A stretch of DNA of 64,000 nt from Nonomuraea ceibae. GTDB lineage: Bacteria; Actinomycetota; Actinomycetes; Streptosporangiales; Streptosporangiaceae. This document shows, in pieces, positions 48,538 to 56,820 of this stretch (within the stretch, counting starts at the first letter, position 1; the number at the start of each line of letters is the position of its first letter). The stretch is taken from assembly GCF_019396325.1 (NCBI RefSeq), contig NZ_JAHKRO010000013.1, forward strand, positions 1-64,000, written 5' to 3'. The notes under the pieces were generated by a model. The model was given only the letters and a program-made list of their open reading frames with translations, did no database searches and was not told the DNA's origin. The position numbers and the translations under genes were made by a program.

Positions 48538-49679
48538 GGGATCTCCACTCTGAGCAGGGTCGGCCCACCGGCCGGACTTCGCAAGGACAGTTTCCCGTCG
48601 ACGACGGCCAGCCGGTCGGCCAGCCCCGTGAGGCCGCTCCCACGGGCCGGATCGGCCCCGCCGCGCCCGTCGTCGTACACCTCGACGACCAGCGTGCCGT
48701 CATGGACGTGCCCGGTGACGCGGGCCCGGGACGCGCCGCTGTGCTTGGCGACGTTGGCCAGCGCCTCGCTGATCACGTAGTAGGCCGTCACCTCGACCGC
48801 CTCCGCCGGCCTGCGGGGCAGCTCGATCGCCACCTCGACCGGCACCGGCGACCGGCCGGCCACGTCGTGCACCGCGGCAGCCAGCCCGCGCCCGGTCAGC
48901 ACCTCCGGATGCACGCCCCGGATCAGCTCGCGCAGCTCGGCCAGCGCCCGCTTCGCCTCGTCCTGCGCCAGCCCCACCAGCCTGCCCACCGGAGAGTCGT
49001 CCGGCAGGTCGAGCCGGGCCATGCCCAGGCTCATCGACAGCGCCACCAGCCGCTGCTGCGCGCCGTCGTGCAGGTCACGCTCGATCCGCCGCCGCTCCAG
49101 CTCGAACGCGTCGACCAGCCGGGCGCGCGAGCGCAGCACCTCGGCGAGCTCGGTGTCGTACGGCGCCAGCATCGCCCGCGCCATCGCGCCCCGCCCGCCG
49201 GCCCACGCGGTCACCACGTACGCCGCCACCGGGACCAGCACCACCCCAGCCACGCTCGCGGCCGCCCCCACCCCCGGCGTCACCAGCGGCTGGACCAGCG
49301 GCGTCAGGATCAGCAGCACCGGCCCGACCGCCGTCAGCAGGATCATCAGCAGGTCGATCCACCACAGGGCCAGCGCCACGAGCACGGCCAGCCCGAGCTC
49401 CCGCCCGCGCGCCACCGGCCCCAGCGCCCTGCCGTCCACCAGCCGCAGCCGCCGCCGCTCCAGCCACCCCACCAGCGGCAGCGTGCCCACCAGGAGCACC
49501 ACCGCGCCGACCAGCCGCACCTCGACCGGCAGCACGTCACCCGTGATCCCGGCGAACAGCACGATCACGCCGGGCAGCTGCCCGGCCACCAGGTACGCCA
49601 GCGACCGCCACGGCCACGCCGACGTCAGGAAAGCCACCGGCCTCCTGCTGAGCGCCTCCAGCGCGGTCCTCGTCAACAC
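48525..49679 (-). CDS. NarL-type sensor histidine kinase
   Basis: Encodes 384 residues from GTG 49679. An N-terminal membrane part with about five helices (residues 25-165) precedes the dimerisation helix, with [24 protein letters not shown], where His is the phospho-acceptor. The ATPase domain has [16 protein letters not shown] and [18 protein letters not shown]. It forms an operon with the response regulator (13-base overlap). A near-palindrome centred on CCTAGG lies 37 bases upstream of its start and may be the site for autoregulation. Confidence 0.92.
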   Translation of the reverse strand: MLTRTALEALSRRPVAFLTSAWPWRSLAYLVAGQLPGVIVLFAGITGDVLPVEVRLVGAVVLLVGTLPLVGWLERRRLRLVDGRALGPVARGRELGLAVLVALALWWIDLLMILLTAVGPVLLILTPLVQPLVTPGVGAAASVAGVVLVPVAAYVVTAWAGGRGAMARAMLAPYDTELAEVLRSRARLVDAFELERRRIERDLHDGAQQRLVALSMSLGMARLDLPDDSPVGRLVGLAQDEAKRALAELRELIRGVHPEVLTGRGLAAAVHDVAGRSPVPVEVAIELPRRPAEAVEVTAYYVISEALANVAKHSGASRARVTGHVHDGTLVVEVYDDGRGGADPARGSGLTGLADRLAVVDGKLSLRSPAGGPTLLRVEIPCAW

Positions 49680-49715
49680 ACGTGCGACCGTATCGAGGAG
49701 CCGCAGGTCACGGCA

Positions 49716-49731
49716 GTAGTCCTAGGTCTAC
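49716..49731. promoter_or_regulatory. CCTAGG-centred near-palindrome between kinase and TerC genes
   Basis: GTAGTCCTAGGTCTAC is a 16-bp near-perfect palindrome (one mismatched pair) between the divergent kinase-regulator operon and the TerC gene. A similar TAGACC/CCTAGG element occurs upstream of another NarL-type kinase at 55613-55690. It is a good candidate site for the NarL-type regulator encoded at 47896-48537. Confidence 0.5.
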
Positions 49732-49799
49732 CGTTCGATCGCTTGAGGTCTGCCCGCCGGGGTACTGCTCACTGATCGGCGACGCGATGGAGGTCACGG

Positions 49800-50981
49800 G
49801 TGGACGTGCCGTCCCTGGTGTGGTGGCTGACGGTCCTCGGGATCGTCGGCCTGCTGCTGTTCGACTTCTTCTTCCACGTACGCAAGGCGCACATCCCGAC
49901 GTTGCGCGAGGCGGCGGTGTGGTCGGCGGCCTATGTGGGCGTCGCGTTGCTGTTCGGCGTCGGGGTGTGGCTGTTCGGCGGCGCCGACATGGGGGCCGAG
50001 TACTTCGCCGGGTACGTGACGGAGAAGGCGCTCTCGGTCGACAACCTGTTCGTCTTCCTCGTCATCATGTCAGGCTTCCGGGTGCCGCGGGCCGACCAGC
50101 AGAAGGTGCTGCTGTTCGGCATCACGTTCGCGCTGGTGGCGCGCACCGGGTTCATCTTCCTGGGCGCGGCGCTCATCAACACGTTCGCGTGGGCGTTCTA
50201 CCTGTTCGGCCTCATCCTGCTCATCACCGCGGGCAACCTGCTCAAGCCGGAGAGCCAGGAAAGCCACTCGCCGGACAACCTGATGACCCGGCTGGCCCGC
50301 CGGTTCTTCCGCACCTCCGAGCACTACGACGGCGACCGGCTCACCACGGTCGTCGACGGCCACCGCGTGCTGACGCCCATGCTGCTCGTCATGATCGCTA
50401 TCGCGGGCACGGACCTGCTGTTCGCGCTCGACTCCATCCCGGCGATCTTCGGCCTCACCCAGAACGTCTACCTGGTCTTCACCGCCACCGCGTTCTCGCT
50501 GCTGGGGCTGCGTCAGCTCTACTTCCTCATCGACGAGCTGCTGGACCGGCTCATCTACCTGTCCTTCGGCCTGGCGGCGGTGCTGGCGTTCATCGGCGTC
50601 AAGCTCGTCCTGCACGCGCTGCACGAGAACAACGTGCCGTTCATCAACGACGGCGAGCCCGTGCCCGTCACCGAGATCAGCACCGGCCTGTCCCTGTCGG
50701 TGATCATCGGCGTCCTCATCGTCACGATCGCCGCCTCGCTGCTCAGCACCCGGGGACGCGCCCAGAACATCGCCTCCTGCGCCCGGCGCTGCGCCACCGC
50801 CTACCTGGAGGACGACCTCGACCCCGCCGAGCGCGACGCCACCTACCGCAGGCTCGTCATCGAGGAGGAGCGGCTGCGCGGGCTCCCGGAGAAGTTCCGC
50901 GCCAAGCTCCGCGAGGACGAGCGGCTCATGTCACTGATCCGCCGCGCCCACGAACGCCACGCCGCCCACGCCGGCCGCTGA
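49800..50981 (+). CDS. TerC/Alx-family membrane protein
   Basis: Encodes 393 residues from GTG 49800 with GGAGG at 49789-49793. About eight membrane helices carry family signatures: FDFFFHVRKAHIPTLREAAVWSA near the start, TEKALSVDNLFVFLVIM, FAFYLFGL-type segments, and the second-half FALDSIPAIFGLTQN. The paired acidic residues in EKALSVDN and FALDSIPA are the conserved intramembrane metal-binding groups. TerC/Alx proteins are linked to tellurite resistance and to manganese efflux or metallation of exported proteins. A charged cytoplasmic tail of about 80 residues follows. I do not see a yybP-ykoY riboswitch in the leader. Confidence 0.9.
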   Translation: MDVPSLVWWLTVLGIVGLLLFDFFFHVRKAHIPTLREAAVWSAAYVGVALLFGVGVWLFGGADMGAEYFAGYVTEKALSVDNLFVFLVIMSGFRVPRADQQKVLLFGITFALVARTGFIFLGAALINTFAWAFYLFGLILLITAGNLLKPESQESHSPDNLMTRLARRFFRTSEHYDGDRLTTVVDGHRVLTPMLLVMIAIAGTDLLFALDSIPAIFGLTQNVYLVFTATAFSLLGLRQLYFLIDELLDRLIYLSFGLAAVLAFIGVKLVLHALHENNVPFINDGEPVPVTEISTGLSLSVIIGVLIVTIAASLLSTRGRAQNIASCARRCATAYLEDDLDPAERDATYRRLVIEEERLRGLPEKFRAKLREDERLMSLIRRAHERHAAHAGR

Positions 50982-50999
50982 CCTCCTCACGACGATCGC

Positions 51000-51947
51000 T
51001 CAGCGAACCACCTGGAGCAGGGCCTGGTCCTTGGCGGCGGCCGGCTCGGCGAGGCGCTGCACCTGGCGGCCCTTGGCGTCCAGGACGACCAGCGTGTTGG
51101 CCGTGCGGCCCGCGACGCGCACCGCCAGGCGCCCGTCGGGCAGATGGAACGCGCCGAGCAGGCGGCCCTTGACGCCGATCGGCACCCGGCGGCCGGTCGC
51201 CGTGTCGACCAGCGTCGGGGTGAACGACGTCGGCCACACGCCGTCGCCGCCCGGATCGGTGGGCCGGAGGGTGCTGACGACCACGTGACGGCCGCCCGGC
51301 GACAGGCTCTGGACGTGGTTGGCCAGCTTGACGCCCTTCACCTTGACCGACCTGCCGGTCCTGGTGTCGAGCCGGTGGACGCCCTCGGTGGTGCCGGCGT
51401 AGCCCGCCAGGTAGCGGCCGTCGGGGGACCAGGCGAGGTGGCAGGGGCCGGCCGTCCGGCCGAGGACCCGCGCGCCACGGCCGTCGGCGCCGACCACGCG
51501 CACCTGCGAACCGTCGCCGCCGACGTACGCCACCCGCCGGGAGTCGGGCGACCACACCGGTGACAGGCAGGGGATGTCGCCCTGGAGCCCGCGCGCGACC
51601 GTGCGGGTCCTGCCGCCGTCGCGCACCTGGAGCCGGCCGCCGGACGTGATCCACGCGACCTTCCGCCCGTCGGGCGAGGCCGCGAACTGCGCGCTCTGCC
51701 CCGGCTTCCCCAGCTCGGCGGGACGCCCGCCGTAGCGGGTGACGGTGTAGCCACGGTCGTAGGCCGCGTAGACGGCGACCCCGGACAGCGGGGCGGGCGC
51801 GGCGTTGGAGACAGCGGCGGTGGAGGCCGCGGCGTTGGAGACTGCAGCGGTGGAGGCCGCGGCGTGGGGCGTCGCGGCCGAGGCCGCCGGGGCGGCGGCC
51901 AGCAGGGTGGCGGCGCCCAGCACGGCACTTGCCAGAGATCGATGCAT
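51000..51947 (-). CDS. secreted PD40/TolB-like beta-propeller protein
   Basis: Encodes 315 residues from ATG 51947. A Sec signal peptide (LASAVLGAATLLAAAPAASA) is followed by an Ala/Ser/Thr linker made of a duplicated decapeptide (STAAVSNAAA). The remainder is six-blade-like repeats of the PD40 type: FAASPDGRKVAWIT, PVWSPDSRRVAYVGG, LAWSPDGRYLAGYA, SLSPGGRHVVVS and so on. Each has the SPDG turn of TolB propellers. No enzymatic motif is visible; a role in binding or sensing at the cell surface is plausible. Confidence 0.85.
   Translation of the reverse strand: MHRSLASAVLGAATLLAAAPAASAATPHAAASTAAVSNAAASTAAVSNAAPAPLSGVAVYAAYDRGYTVTRYGGRPAELGKPGQSAQFAASPDGRKVAWITSGGRLQVRDGGRTRTVARGLQGDIPCLSPVWSPDSRRVAYVGGDGSQVRVVGADGRGARVLGRTAGPCHLAWSPDGRYLAGYAGTTEGVHRLDTRTGRSVKVKGVKLANHVQSLSPGGRHVVVSTLRPTDPGGDGVWPTSFTPTLVDTATGRRVPIGVKGRLLGAFHLPDGRLAVRVAGRTANTLVVLDAKGRQVQRLAEPAAAKDQALLQVVR
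51801..51860. repeat. 30-bp tandem repeat inside the beta-propeller gene
   Basis: Two 30-bp units (51801-51830 and 51831-51860) differ at two positions; a third partial unit begins at 51861. They encode the duplicated Ala/Ser/Thr/Val/Asn linker after the signal peptide. The repeat keeps the reading frame, so copy-number change would lengthen or shorten the linker without breaking the gene. Confidence 0.8.
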
Positions 51948-51987
51948 GCTCGGATTGTCCCAGCGCACCGCCCGCCACACGAGGCTT

Positions 51988-52404
51988 TCAGCCCGGCAAC
52001 CCGTCGACGAACCTGGTCAGCAGCCTGGCGAACTCCGTGCGCTCCGCCTCGCTCCAGCCCGCCATCGCGCCGGCGAACACCGCCTGGCGTGACCGGCGCG
52101 CCTCCTCGACCGCGGCCTGCCCGGCGTCGGTGAGCACGAGGACCGAACGGCGCCCGTCGGCCTGGTCGGCGCGGCGGCGCACCCAGCCGGCCTCGACCGC
52201 CGCGGCCACGAGCTTGCTGGCCCGGGGCTGGTCGACGCCGAGCGCCTGAGCCACGGTGCTCACGGTGGCGGGCCCGGCGCCGTCGATCGCGTCGAGGACG
52301 TCGAACGCCTGCCCCGTCACCCCGGCGAGCCGGGCCAGCGCCCGCCTCCTCTGCCTGCGCCGGATGGTCACCATGGCCTGCTCAACCCGTTCGACAGCGT
52401 CCAT
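51988..52404 (-). CDS. MarR-family regulator (left member of a divergent pair)
   Basis: Encodes 138 residues from ATG 52404 with a GGGGG ribosome binding site; an in-frame start 15 bases further upstream is possible. The winged helix has TVSTVAQALGVDQPRASKLVAAAVEAGWV and a wing RRADQADGRRSVLVLTDAG. It is divergent from a second, distantly related MarR-type gene, and two TGTC-N4-GACA dyads lie between them. Autoregulation and control of the right-hand operon are likely. Confidence 0.88.
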   Translation of the reverse strand: MDAVERVEQAMVTIRRRQRRRALARLAGVTGQAFDVLDAIDGAGPATVSTVAQALGVDQPRASKLVAAAVEAGWVRRRADQADGRRSVLVLTDAGQAAVEEARRSRQAVFAGAMAGWSEAERTEFARLLTRFVDGLPG

Positions 52405-52418
52405 GCCCCCATGATACA

Positions 52419-52448
52419 TGTCATGAGACAAGTAGATGTCCTAAGACA
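52419..52448. promoter_or_regulatory. two TGTC-N4-GACA dyads between divergent MarR genes
   Basis: TGTCATGAGACA (52419-52430) and TGTCCTAAGACA (52437-52448) are 12-bp inverted repeats lying 18 bp apart; the surrounding ATGTC....AGACAAG is also repeated. The second lies immediately before the ribosome binding site of the right-hand gene. Paired dyads of this length suit two MarR dimers. Confidence 0.65.
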
Positions 52449-52459
52449 AGGAGTCTCGC

Positions 52460-52873
52460 ATGATGATCGGATCCCGGCTCAAGCGGCTGGACCAGCTGAT
52501 CGAGGACACCTTCGAGCGCGCCTTCGCCGAGGCCGGGGTGAACCGCCGCCAGTGGCAGGCGCTCAACGTCATCAGCCGCGGCCCCACCAGCGCCGGCGAG
52601 CTCCACCAGGCGCTCAGGCCGTTCCGGGCGCCGGGCGACACCACCCCCGGCGTGCTCGCCCGGCTGACCGCCCGAGGCTGGATCGCCCGCGACACCACCG
52701 GCACGCACACCCTGACCGCCGAAGGCCGCACCGCGCACGCCGCCATCGGCCGACGCGTCCAGGACATCCGCGCCCGGATGACCCGCGACATCACCCCCGA
52801 GGAGTACGCCAGGCTCATGGACACACTCGACCGAATGACGCACAACCTGGATCAGGGCACCATGGAGCGATGA
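52460..52873 (+). CDS. MarR-family regulator (right member of a divergent pair)
   Basis: The 137-residue protein starts at ATG 52460 behind AAGGAG. MarR-like winged helix: RRQWQALNVISRGPTSAGELHQAL, GDTTPGVLARLTARGWI and wing DTTGTHTLTAEGRTAHAAI. The first helices and a C-terminal helix (ITPEEYARLMDTLDRMTHNLDQ) form the dimer interface. The gene overlaps the DinB gene by ATGA, so regulator and DinB enzyme are co-translated. Which of the two MarR proteins binds the dyads cannot be told from sequence. Confidence 0.82.
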   Translation: MMIGSRLKRLDQLIEDTFERAFAEAGVNRRQWQALNVISRGPTSAGELHQALRPFRAPGDTTPGVLARLTARGWIARDTTGTHTLTAEGRTAHAAIGRRVQDIRARMTRDITPEEYARLMDTLDRMTHNLDQGTMER

Positions 52874-53394
52874 ACTGGACCGCACCTCAGCCCGACCGAT
52901 CCGACCCCCCACCCCTCGGCGACGAGCGCGTCCTCCTCGAGGCGTTCCTCGACCACCACCGGCACACCCTGCAGCTCAAATGCGCCGGACTGACCCCCGA
53001 ACAGCTCGTCCGGCGCAGCGCCGAACCCTCGTCCATGTCGCTGCTCGGCCTGCTGCGCCACATGGCCGAGGTCGAACGCTCCTGGTTCCGGCGCAGGCTC
53101 GGCGGCGAGCAGCTCGACTTCCTCTACTGCGACCTGGACGACAACCCCGACGGCGACTTCGACGACACCGACCCGGCCCACGCCGAGGCCGACTACGCCA
53201 CGTACCTGCGTGAGGTCGAGCTGGCCCGCGCCGCCGCCGCAGGCCGCGGCCTGGACGAGACCTTCCACCACAAGCACCGCGACCTGGAGATGAGCCTGCG
53301 CTGGGTGTTCCTGCACATGATCGAGGAGTACGCGCGGCACAACGGCCACGCGGACATCCTCCGCGAGCGCATCGACGGGGCGACCGGCGAGTGA
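52870..53394 (+). CDS. DinB/DUF664-family protein, probable mycothiol-dependent enzyme
   Basis: Encodes 174 residues from ATG 52870 in an ATGA overlap with the MarR gene. The four-helix DinB bundle has DERVLLEAFLDHHRHTLQLKCAGLTPEQLVRRSAEPSSMSLLGLLRHMAEVERSWFRRRL and a late HMIEEYARHNGHADILRERIDG. The His residues in RHMAEVE and ARHNGHAD are the usual metal triad. DUF664 proteins in actinobacteria are close to mycothiol-dependent maleylpyruvate isomerase and mycothiol S-transferases, so a detoxifying thiol transferase controlled by MarR is plausible. Confidence 0.85.
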   Translation: MNWTAPQPDRSDPPPLGDERVLLEAFLDHHRHTLQLKCAGLTPEQLVRRSAEPSSMSLLGLLRHMAEVERSWFRRRLGGEQLDFLYCDLDDNPDGDFDDTDPAHAEADYATYLREVELARAAAAGRGLDETFHHKHRDLEMSLRWVFLHMIEEYARHNGHADILRERIDGATGE

Positions 53395-53814
53395 CTACAC
53401 GCTCCTGATCTGGGCCGTCGCGGTCGCCGTCGCCACCGGCTCGCCATCGGGGCCGACCAGCTCCCCGGCCAGGAAGGCGATGTCGCGGCCCCGCTTGACC
53501 ACCCGGCCGCGCCCCACCAGCCTGCCGGGGCGAGCCGGGCGCAGGAACTGCACGTGAAGCTCCAGGGTCGGCGCGAACTGCCCCGCGGGCAACGTCGCAA
53601 CCAGCGCCGGACCCAGCGTGTCGTCCAGCATGGCCGCCAGGAAGCCGCCCTGGATCACGCCGACCGGGTTGGTGAACTGCTCACGCGCCGCGAACGCCAC
53701 CTCGATCGTGCCCGCCTCCGGGTCCACCCCGACGAGCTCCCAGCCCAGGACCTCCGCGGCCGGCGGCGGCGGCACGGCGCCGGCCATGACGTCCCAGAAC
53801 ATCCCTCTCTCCAT
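53395..53814 (-). CDS. PaaI-type hotdog-fold thioesterase
   Basis: Encodes 139 residues from ATG 53814 with GGGGGG upstream; a longer in-frame start would add an unlikely Gly/Arg-rich leader. Hotdog signature: FAAREQFTNPVGVIQGGFLAAMLDDTLGPAL, with the catalytic Asn and Gly of the NPxGxxQGG turn, followed by LELHVQFLRPARPG and GRVVKRGRDIAFLAGEL. These enzymes hydrolyse acyl-CoA thioesters, often aromatic. The stop directly abuts the convergent DinB stop. Confidence 0.85.
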   Translation of the reverse strand: MERGMFWDVMAGAVPPPPAAEVLGWELVGVDPEAGTIEVAFAAREQFTNPVGVIQGGFLAAMLDDTLGPALVATLPAGQFAPTLELHVQFLRPARPGRLVGRGRVVKRGRDIAFLAGELVGPDGEPVATATATAQIRSV

Positions 53815-53959
53815 CCCCCCATTGAACAGCCCCCCACCGACAATCCCCCGCCACCCGGGCCACCCCCTGCGCGAGCCCAGCGGCACCAACACGGGGGCCG
53901 CGAGGGTCGGACCAGCGGAAGGCGGGGCAGCGGCGCCGCCCGGGGTTCCCGTTCCCGGG

Positions 53960-54829
53960 TCAGCGGAAGGCGGGGGCGTTGCGGTGGGCCCAGGCGGCGT
54001 AGGTGCCGGGGGTGCGGCCGAGGACCTGGGCGACGTCCGGGCTGACGCGCCGCTCGTCGGCGGTGGGCTCGCCGAGGATGTTCAGCGTGCCCTCGACGAT
54101 GGGCCCGGGCATGAACGTCAGCATCCGCTCCCGCGCCTGCTCCCGCGTCAGTTCCTGGTACGTGACCCGCTCGCCCAGCGCTTCACCGATGGCCGCCGCC
54201 ATCTGGCGCGGGGTGATCGGCTCGGGCCCGGTGAGCACGTAGGTCCGGCCGTGGTGCCCGGGTTCGCGCAGGGCGGCGGCGGCGACCGCGGCGATGTCGT
54301 CGGGGTCGACGGCCGGCAGCCCCACGTCGCCGAACGGCGCGAACACCGTGCGCCCGTTCCGCACCGACTCGGCCCAGGCCAGGGTGTTGGTGGCGAAGTT
54401 GCCCGGCCGCAGGATCGTCCATTCGAGCCCGGATTCGCGTACCTGGTTCTCGTCCTCCAGGGCGCGACGCCCGTGGCCGCCGGAGTCCGGTCGCGTGCCG
54501 GCGGACTGCGACGACACCAGGACGATCCGGCGCACCCCGGCGGCCTTGGCGGCGTGTACGGCCTGGCGGACGGTGTCGCCGGTGGCCGCGAGCGCCCCGG
54601 TGAGCAGCAGGAACAGCGCGTCGGCCGACTCCAGCGCGGGCCGCAGGCTGTCGGGGTCGGCCAGGTCGGCGGCGACGGCCCGCACGGGCGACGCCCCGCC
54701 GCCGACGGGCTGGGGCAGATCCGCGGGGGTGATGTGCCGGGAGACGGCGGTGACCTGCTCGCCGGCTTCGACGAGCAGCCGGACCAGCGTGCGTCCGATG
54801 TTTCCGGTGGCTCCGGTGACAACGATCAT
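53960..54829 (-). CDS. NmrA-like NAD(P)-binding atypical SDR protein
   Basis: Encodes 289 residues from ATG 54829. The N-terminal Rossmann motif is VVTGATGNIGRTLVRLLVEAG. RIVLVSSQSAGT and EWTILRPGNFATNTLAW follow, and the C-terminal domain includes GPEPITPRQMAAAIGEALG. The NmrA/TMR subfamily lacks the classic SDR Tyr-x-x-x-Lys pair and either reduces quinone-like compounds or senses redox state. It is divergent from a TetR regulator, with two near-identical 18-bp dyads between them. It is the likely repressed target. Confidence 0.87.
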   Translation of the reverse strand: MIVVTGATGNIGRTLVRLLVEAGEQVTAVSRHITPADLPQPVGGGASPVRAVAADLADPDSLRPALESADALFLLLTGALAATGDTVRQAVHAAKAAGVRRIVLVSSQSAGTRPDSGGHGRRALEDENQVRESGLEWTILRPGNFATNTLAWAESVRNGRTVFAPFGDVGLPAVDPDDIAAVAAAALREPGHHGRTYVLTGPEPITPRQMAAAIGEALGERVTYQELTREQARERMLTFMPGPIVEGTLNILGEPTADERRVSPDVAQVLGRTPGTYAAWAHRNAPAFR

Positions 54830-54848
54830 GATGAAGCTCTTTTCGAGT

Positions 54849-54866
54849 GAGTTAGCTGACTGACTT
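54849..54866. promoter_or_regulatory. TetR operator copy 1 (NmrA side)
   Basis: GAGTTAG-CTGA-CTGACTT matches operator copy 2 at 15 of 18 positions. It lies 20 bases before the NmrA-like start, where a repressor would block that promoter. Confidence 0.65.
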
Positions 54867-54901
54867 ACTGAGAAGAGACCGTAGCACAAGGACCGCCTAT
54901 A

Positions 54902-55537
54902 GTGAGTCAGGTGACTGACTCGAAAGTTTCCCGGGCAACGGCCGCCTCCGCCAAACGGCAACGGCTGATGGCCGCCGCCGCCCGGGTGGTGCACGAGCAG
55001 GGGGCCGAGCGCACCACCATCGCGGACATCGCCCGCGCCGCCGACGTCCCGGTGGGCAACGTGTACTACTACTTCAAGACCAAGGACGAGCTGGTCGCCG
55101 CCGCACTCTCCGAGCACGCCCGCCGTTTGCAGGAGCTCACCGGCGAGCTGGACCGCCTGCCCGACCCGCGCGCCCGGCTGACAGGGCTCGTCGAGGCGTG
55201 GGTGAGCCAGAGCGACGTCGCCGCCCGCTACGGCTGCCCGACCGGCACCCTGGCCGTCGAGCTCGACAAACGCGACGAAGGCGGCCTGGACGCGGAGGCG
55301 GGCCGGGTCATCCGGCTACTGCTCGACTGGGCCGAACGCCAGTTCCGCGAGCTCGGCCTGCCCGACCCCGGCGGGCTCGCCCTCACCCTCGTGGGCGCGT
55401 ACCAGGGCATGTCACTCCTGGCCAACGCGCTGCGCGACCCCGGCGTGATGACCAGCCAGGGCGCCCGCCTTACCGCCTGGCTGACCGCGCTGCCGGACGG
55501 CCAGGAGCTCAGCTCCCTCCCGAACGGCCAAGGGTGA
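54902..55537 (+). CDS. TetR/AcrR-family repressor
   Basis: Encodes 211 residues from GTG 54902 with AAGGA upstream; GTG 54911 is possible. N-terminal helix-turn-helix: AKRQRLMAAAARVVHEQGAERTTIADIARAADVPVGNVYYYFKTKDELV. The C-terminal ligand domain has YGCPTGTLAVELDKRDEGG, a TetR_C33-like pattern with one Cys. Two near-identical dyads in the intergenic region, one overlapping its own start, suggest that it represses itself and the NmrA-like gene, and is released by a reactive small molecule. Confidence 0.9.
   Translation: MSQVTDSKVSRATAASAKRQRLMAAAARVVHEQGAERTTIADIARAADVPVGNVYYYFKTKDELVAAALSEHARRLQELTGELDRLPDPRARLTGLVEAWVSQSDVAARYGCPTGTLAVELDKRDEGGLDAEAGRVIRLLLDWAERQFRELGLPDPGGLALTLVGAYQGMSLLANALRDPGVMTSQGARLTAWLTALPDGQELSSLPNGQG
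54904..54921. promoter_or_regulatory. TetR operator copy 2 (overlapping the TetR start)
   Basis: GAGTCAG-GTGA-CTGACTC is a perfect 7-bp inverted repeat with a 4-bp centre. It covers the first codons of the TetR gene, so binding would repress both transcription and its own expression. Confidence 0.7.
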
Positions 55538-55612
55538 GCCCGCCGCCCAAAAACCGGCGCAACCCGGGGCGAACCACCCCGCCGGACGGCCGGTCGGCGT
55601 CCCGGTCGGCAA

Positions 55613-55648
55613 GGTCTAGACCCAGGGTGGCCCGACAATAGACCCAGG
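55613..55648. promoter_or_regulatory. palindrome and repeated TAGACCCAGG upstream of a two-component operon
   Basis: GGTCTAGACC (55613-55622) is a perfect 10-bp palindrome. TAGACCCAGG occurs at 55617-55626 and again at 55639-55648, 22 bp (two helical turns) apart, 41-72 bases before the kinase start. CCTAGG-CTGGGTC follows at about 55674. Likely binding sites for the cognate NarL-type regulator. Confidence 0.5.
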
Positions 55649-55688
55649 TCGCTAAGGGCATCGCGGCGAAGTTCCTAGGCTGGGTCCC

Positions 55689-56816
55689 GTGAACGACAGC
55701 CCCCAGCACCAGCTCCCCCTCGACCGGTGGGGCAGCATGGTGCGCTATCTCGCGGCGCTGGGTCCCATGCTGTTCTTCGCCGTGGTCTGGGCCTGGGTCG
55801 CCGCCCACGACCTCGACAAGCTGCCGCGCGCCGTGTTCGACGTGTCGCTGGGGGTCCTCGGGCTGGCGCTCATGCGCTGGCGGCGGCGGTGGCCCTGGCA
55901 GATCGCCGCCGCGACCGCGCTGCTGACCGCCTTCTCGAGCTCGGCGAGCGGCCCCGCCAACGTGGCGTACGTGTCCCTGTGCACCCACCGCCGGTGGCGC
56001 GAGATCGTGCCCGTCGCCGCCCTGTCCTGGAGCAGCGCGACGCTCTACGCGTTCGCGGGCGGCGTGAGCCAGCAGAGCATGATCAGCTTCGTCACCAGCA
56101 CCACGATCCTCGCCGGGCTGACCGTCTTCGGCCTCTACCTGCGCTCGGAGCGTGAGGCCCTGCTGGCGGAGGAGCGGGCGGAGCGGCAGCGCGTCGAGCA
56201 GGCCAGGTTCGCCGAGCGCACCAAGATCGCCCAGGAGATGCACGACGCGCTGGCCCACCGCATGTCCCTGCTGGCGATGCTCGCCGGCGGGCTGGCCTAC
56301 CGGGTCGACCTGGGCCCGGAGCAGACCCGCGAAACCGCGCTGGCCATCCAGGAGAACGCCCACCAGTCGCTCAACGAGCTGCGCACCGTGCTCGGCACCC
56401 TCCGCTCCGACGGCGAGCTGGCGGCCCCGCAGCCGACCATCGCCGACCTGGACGCGCTGTTCCACGAGGTGCGGTCCGCCGGCCAGAAGGTGCTCGTCAC
56501 CGACACGATCGAGCAGCGCGACCGGCTGCCCACCCAGACCGGGCGCAACGCGTACCGGATCGTCCAGGAGGCGCTCACCAACGCCCGCAAGCACGCGCCG
56601 GGCAGCAGCGTCAGGGTGGAGCTCGACGGGCGGCCGGGCGACGCGCTGCGCATCGACGTGACCAACGCGACCCCCTACGGGCCGTCGTCCGCGCCGGGCG
56701 GCAGACTCGGGCTGGTCGGCGTGGCGGAACGGGCGCGGATGGCAGGCGGCACGATCGCCCACGCCCACCAGGACGGGCGATTCGTCCTCTCTGTCCGGCT
56801 GCCGTGGGAGGCTTGA
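55689..56816 (+). CDS. NarL-type sensor histidine kinase
   Basis: Encodes 375 residues from GTG 55689. Four to five membrane helices in residues 18-140 precede a short linker (LLAEERAERQRVEQARFAER), the dimerisation helix TKIAQEMHDALAHRMSLLAMLAG with the phospho-acceptor His, and the ATPase domain with IVQEALTNARKHAPGS and GRLGLVGVAERARMAGG. The response regulator follows after four bases. The kinase's signal is unknown. Confidence 0.92.
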   Translation: MNDSPQHQLPLDRWGSMVRYLAALGPMLFFAVVWAWVAAHDLDKLPRAVFDVSLGVLGLALMRWRRRWPWQIAAATALLTAFSSSASGPANVAYVSLCTHRRWREIVPVAALSWSSATLYAFAGGVSQQSMISFVTSTTILAGLTVFGLYLRSEREALLAEERAERQRVEQARFAERTKIAQEMHDALAHRMSLLAMLAGGLAYRVDLGPEQTRETALAIQENAHQSLNELRTVLGTLRSDGELAAPQPTIADLDALFHEVRSAGQKVLVTDTIEQRDRLPTQTGRNAYRIVQEALTNARKHAPGSSVRVELDGRPGDALRIDVTNATPYGPSSAPGGRLGLVGVAERARMAGGTIAHAHQDGRFVLSVRLPWEA

Positions 56817-56820
56817 CGTC

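Noticed and set aside
49680..49799. yybP-ykoY manganese riboswitch before TerC
   Set aside because: The leader is short and lacks the conserved paired loops; it instead holds a protein-type palindrome.
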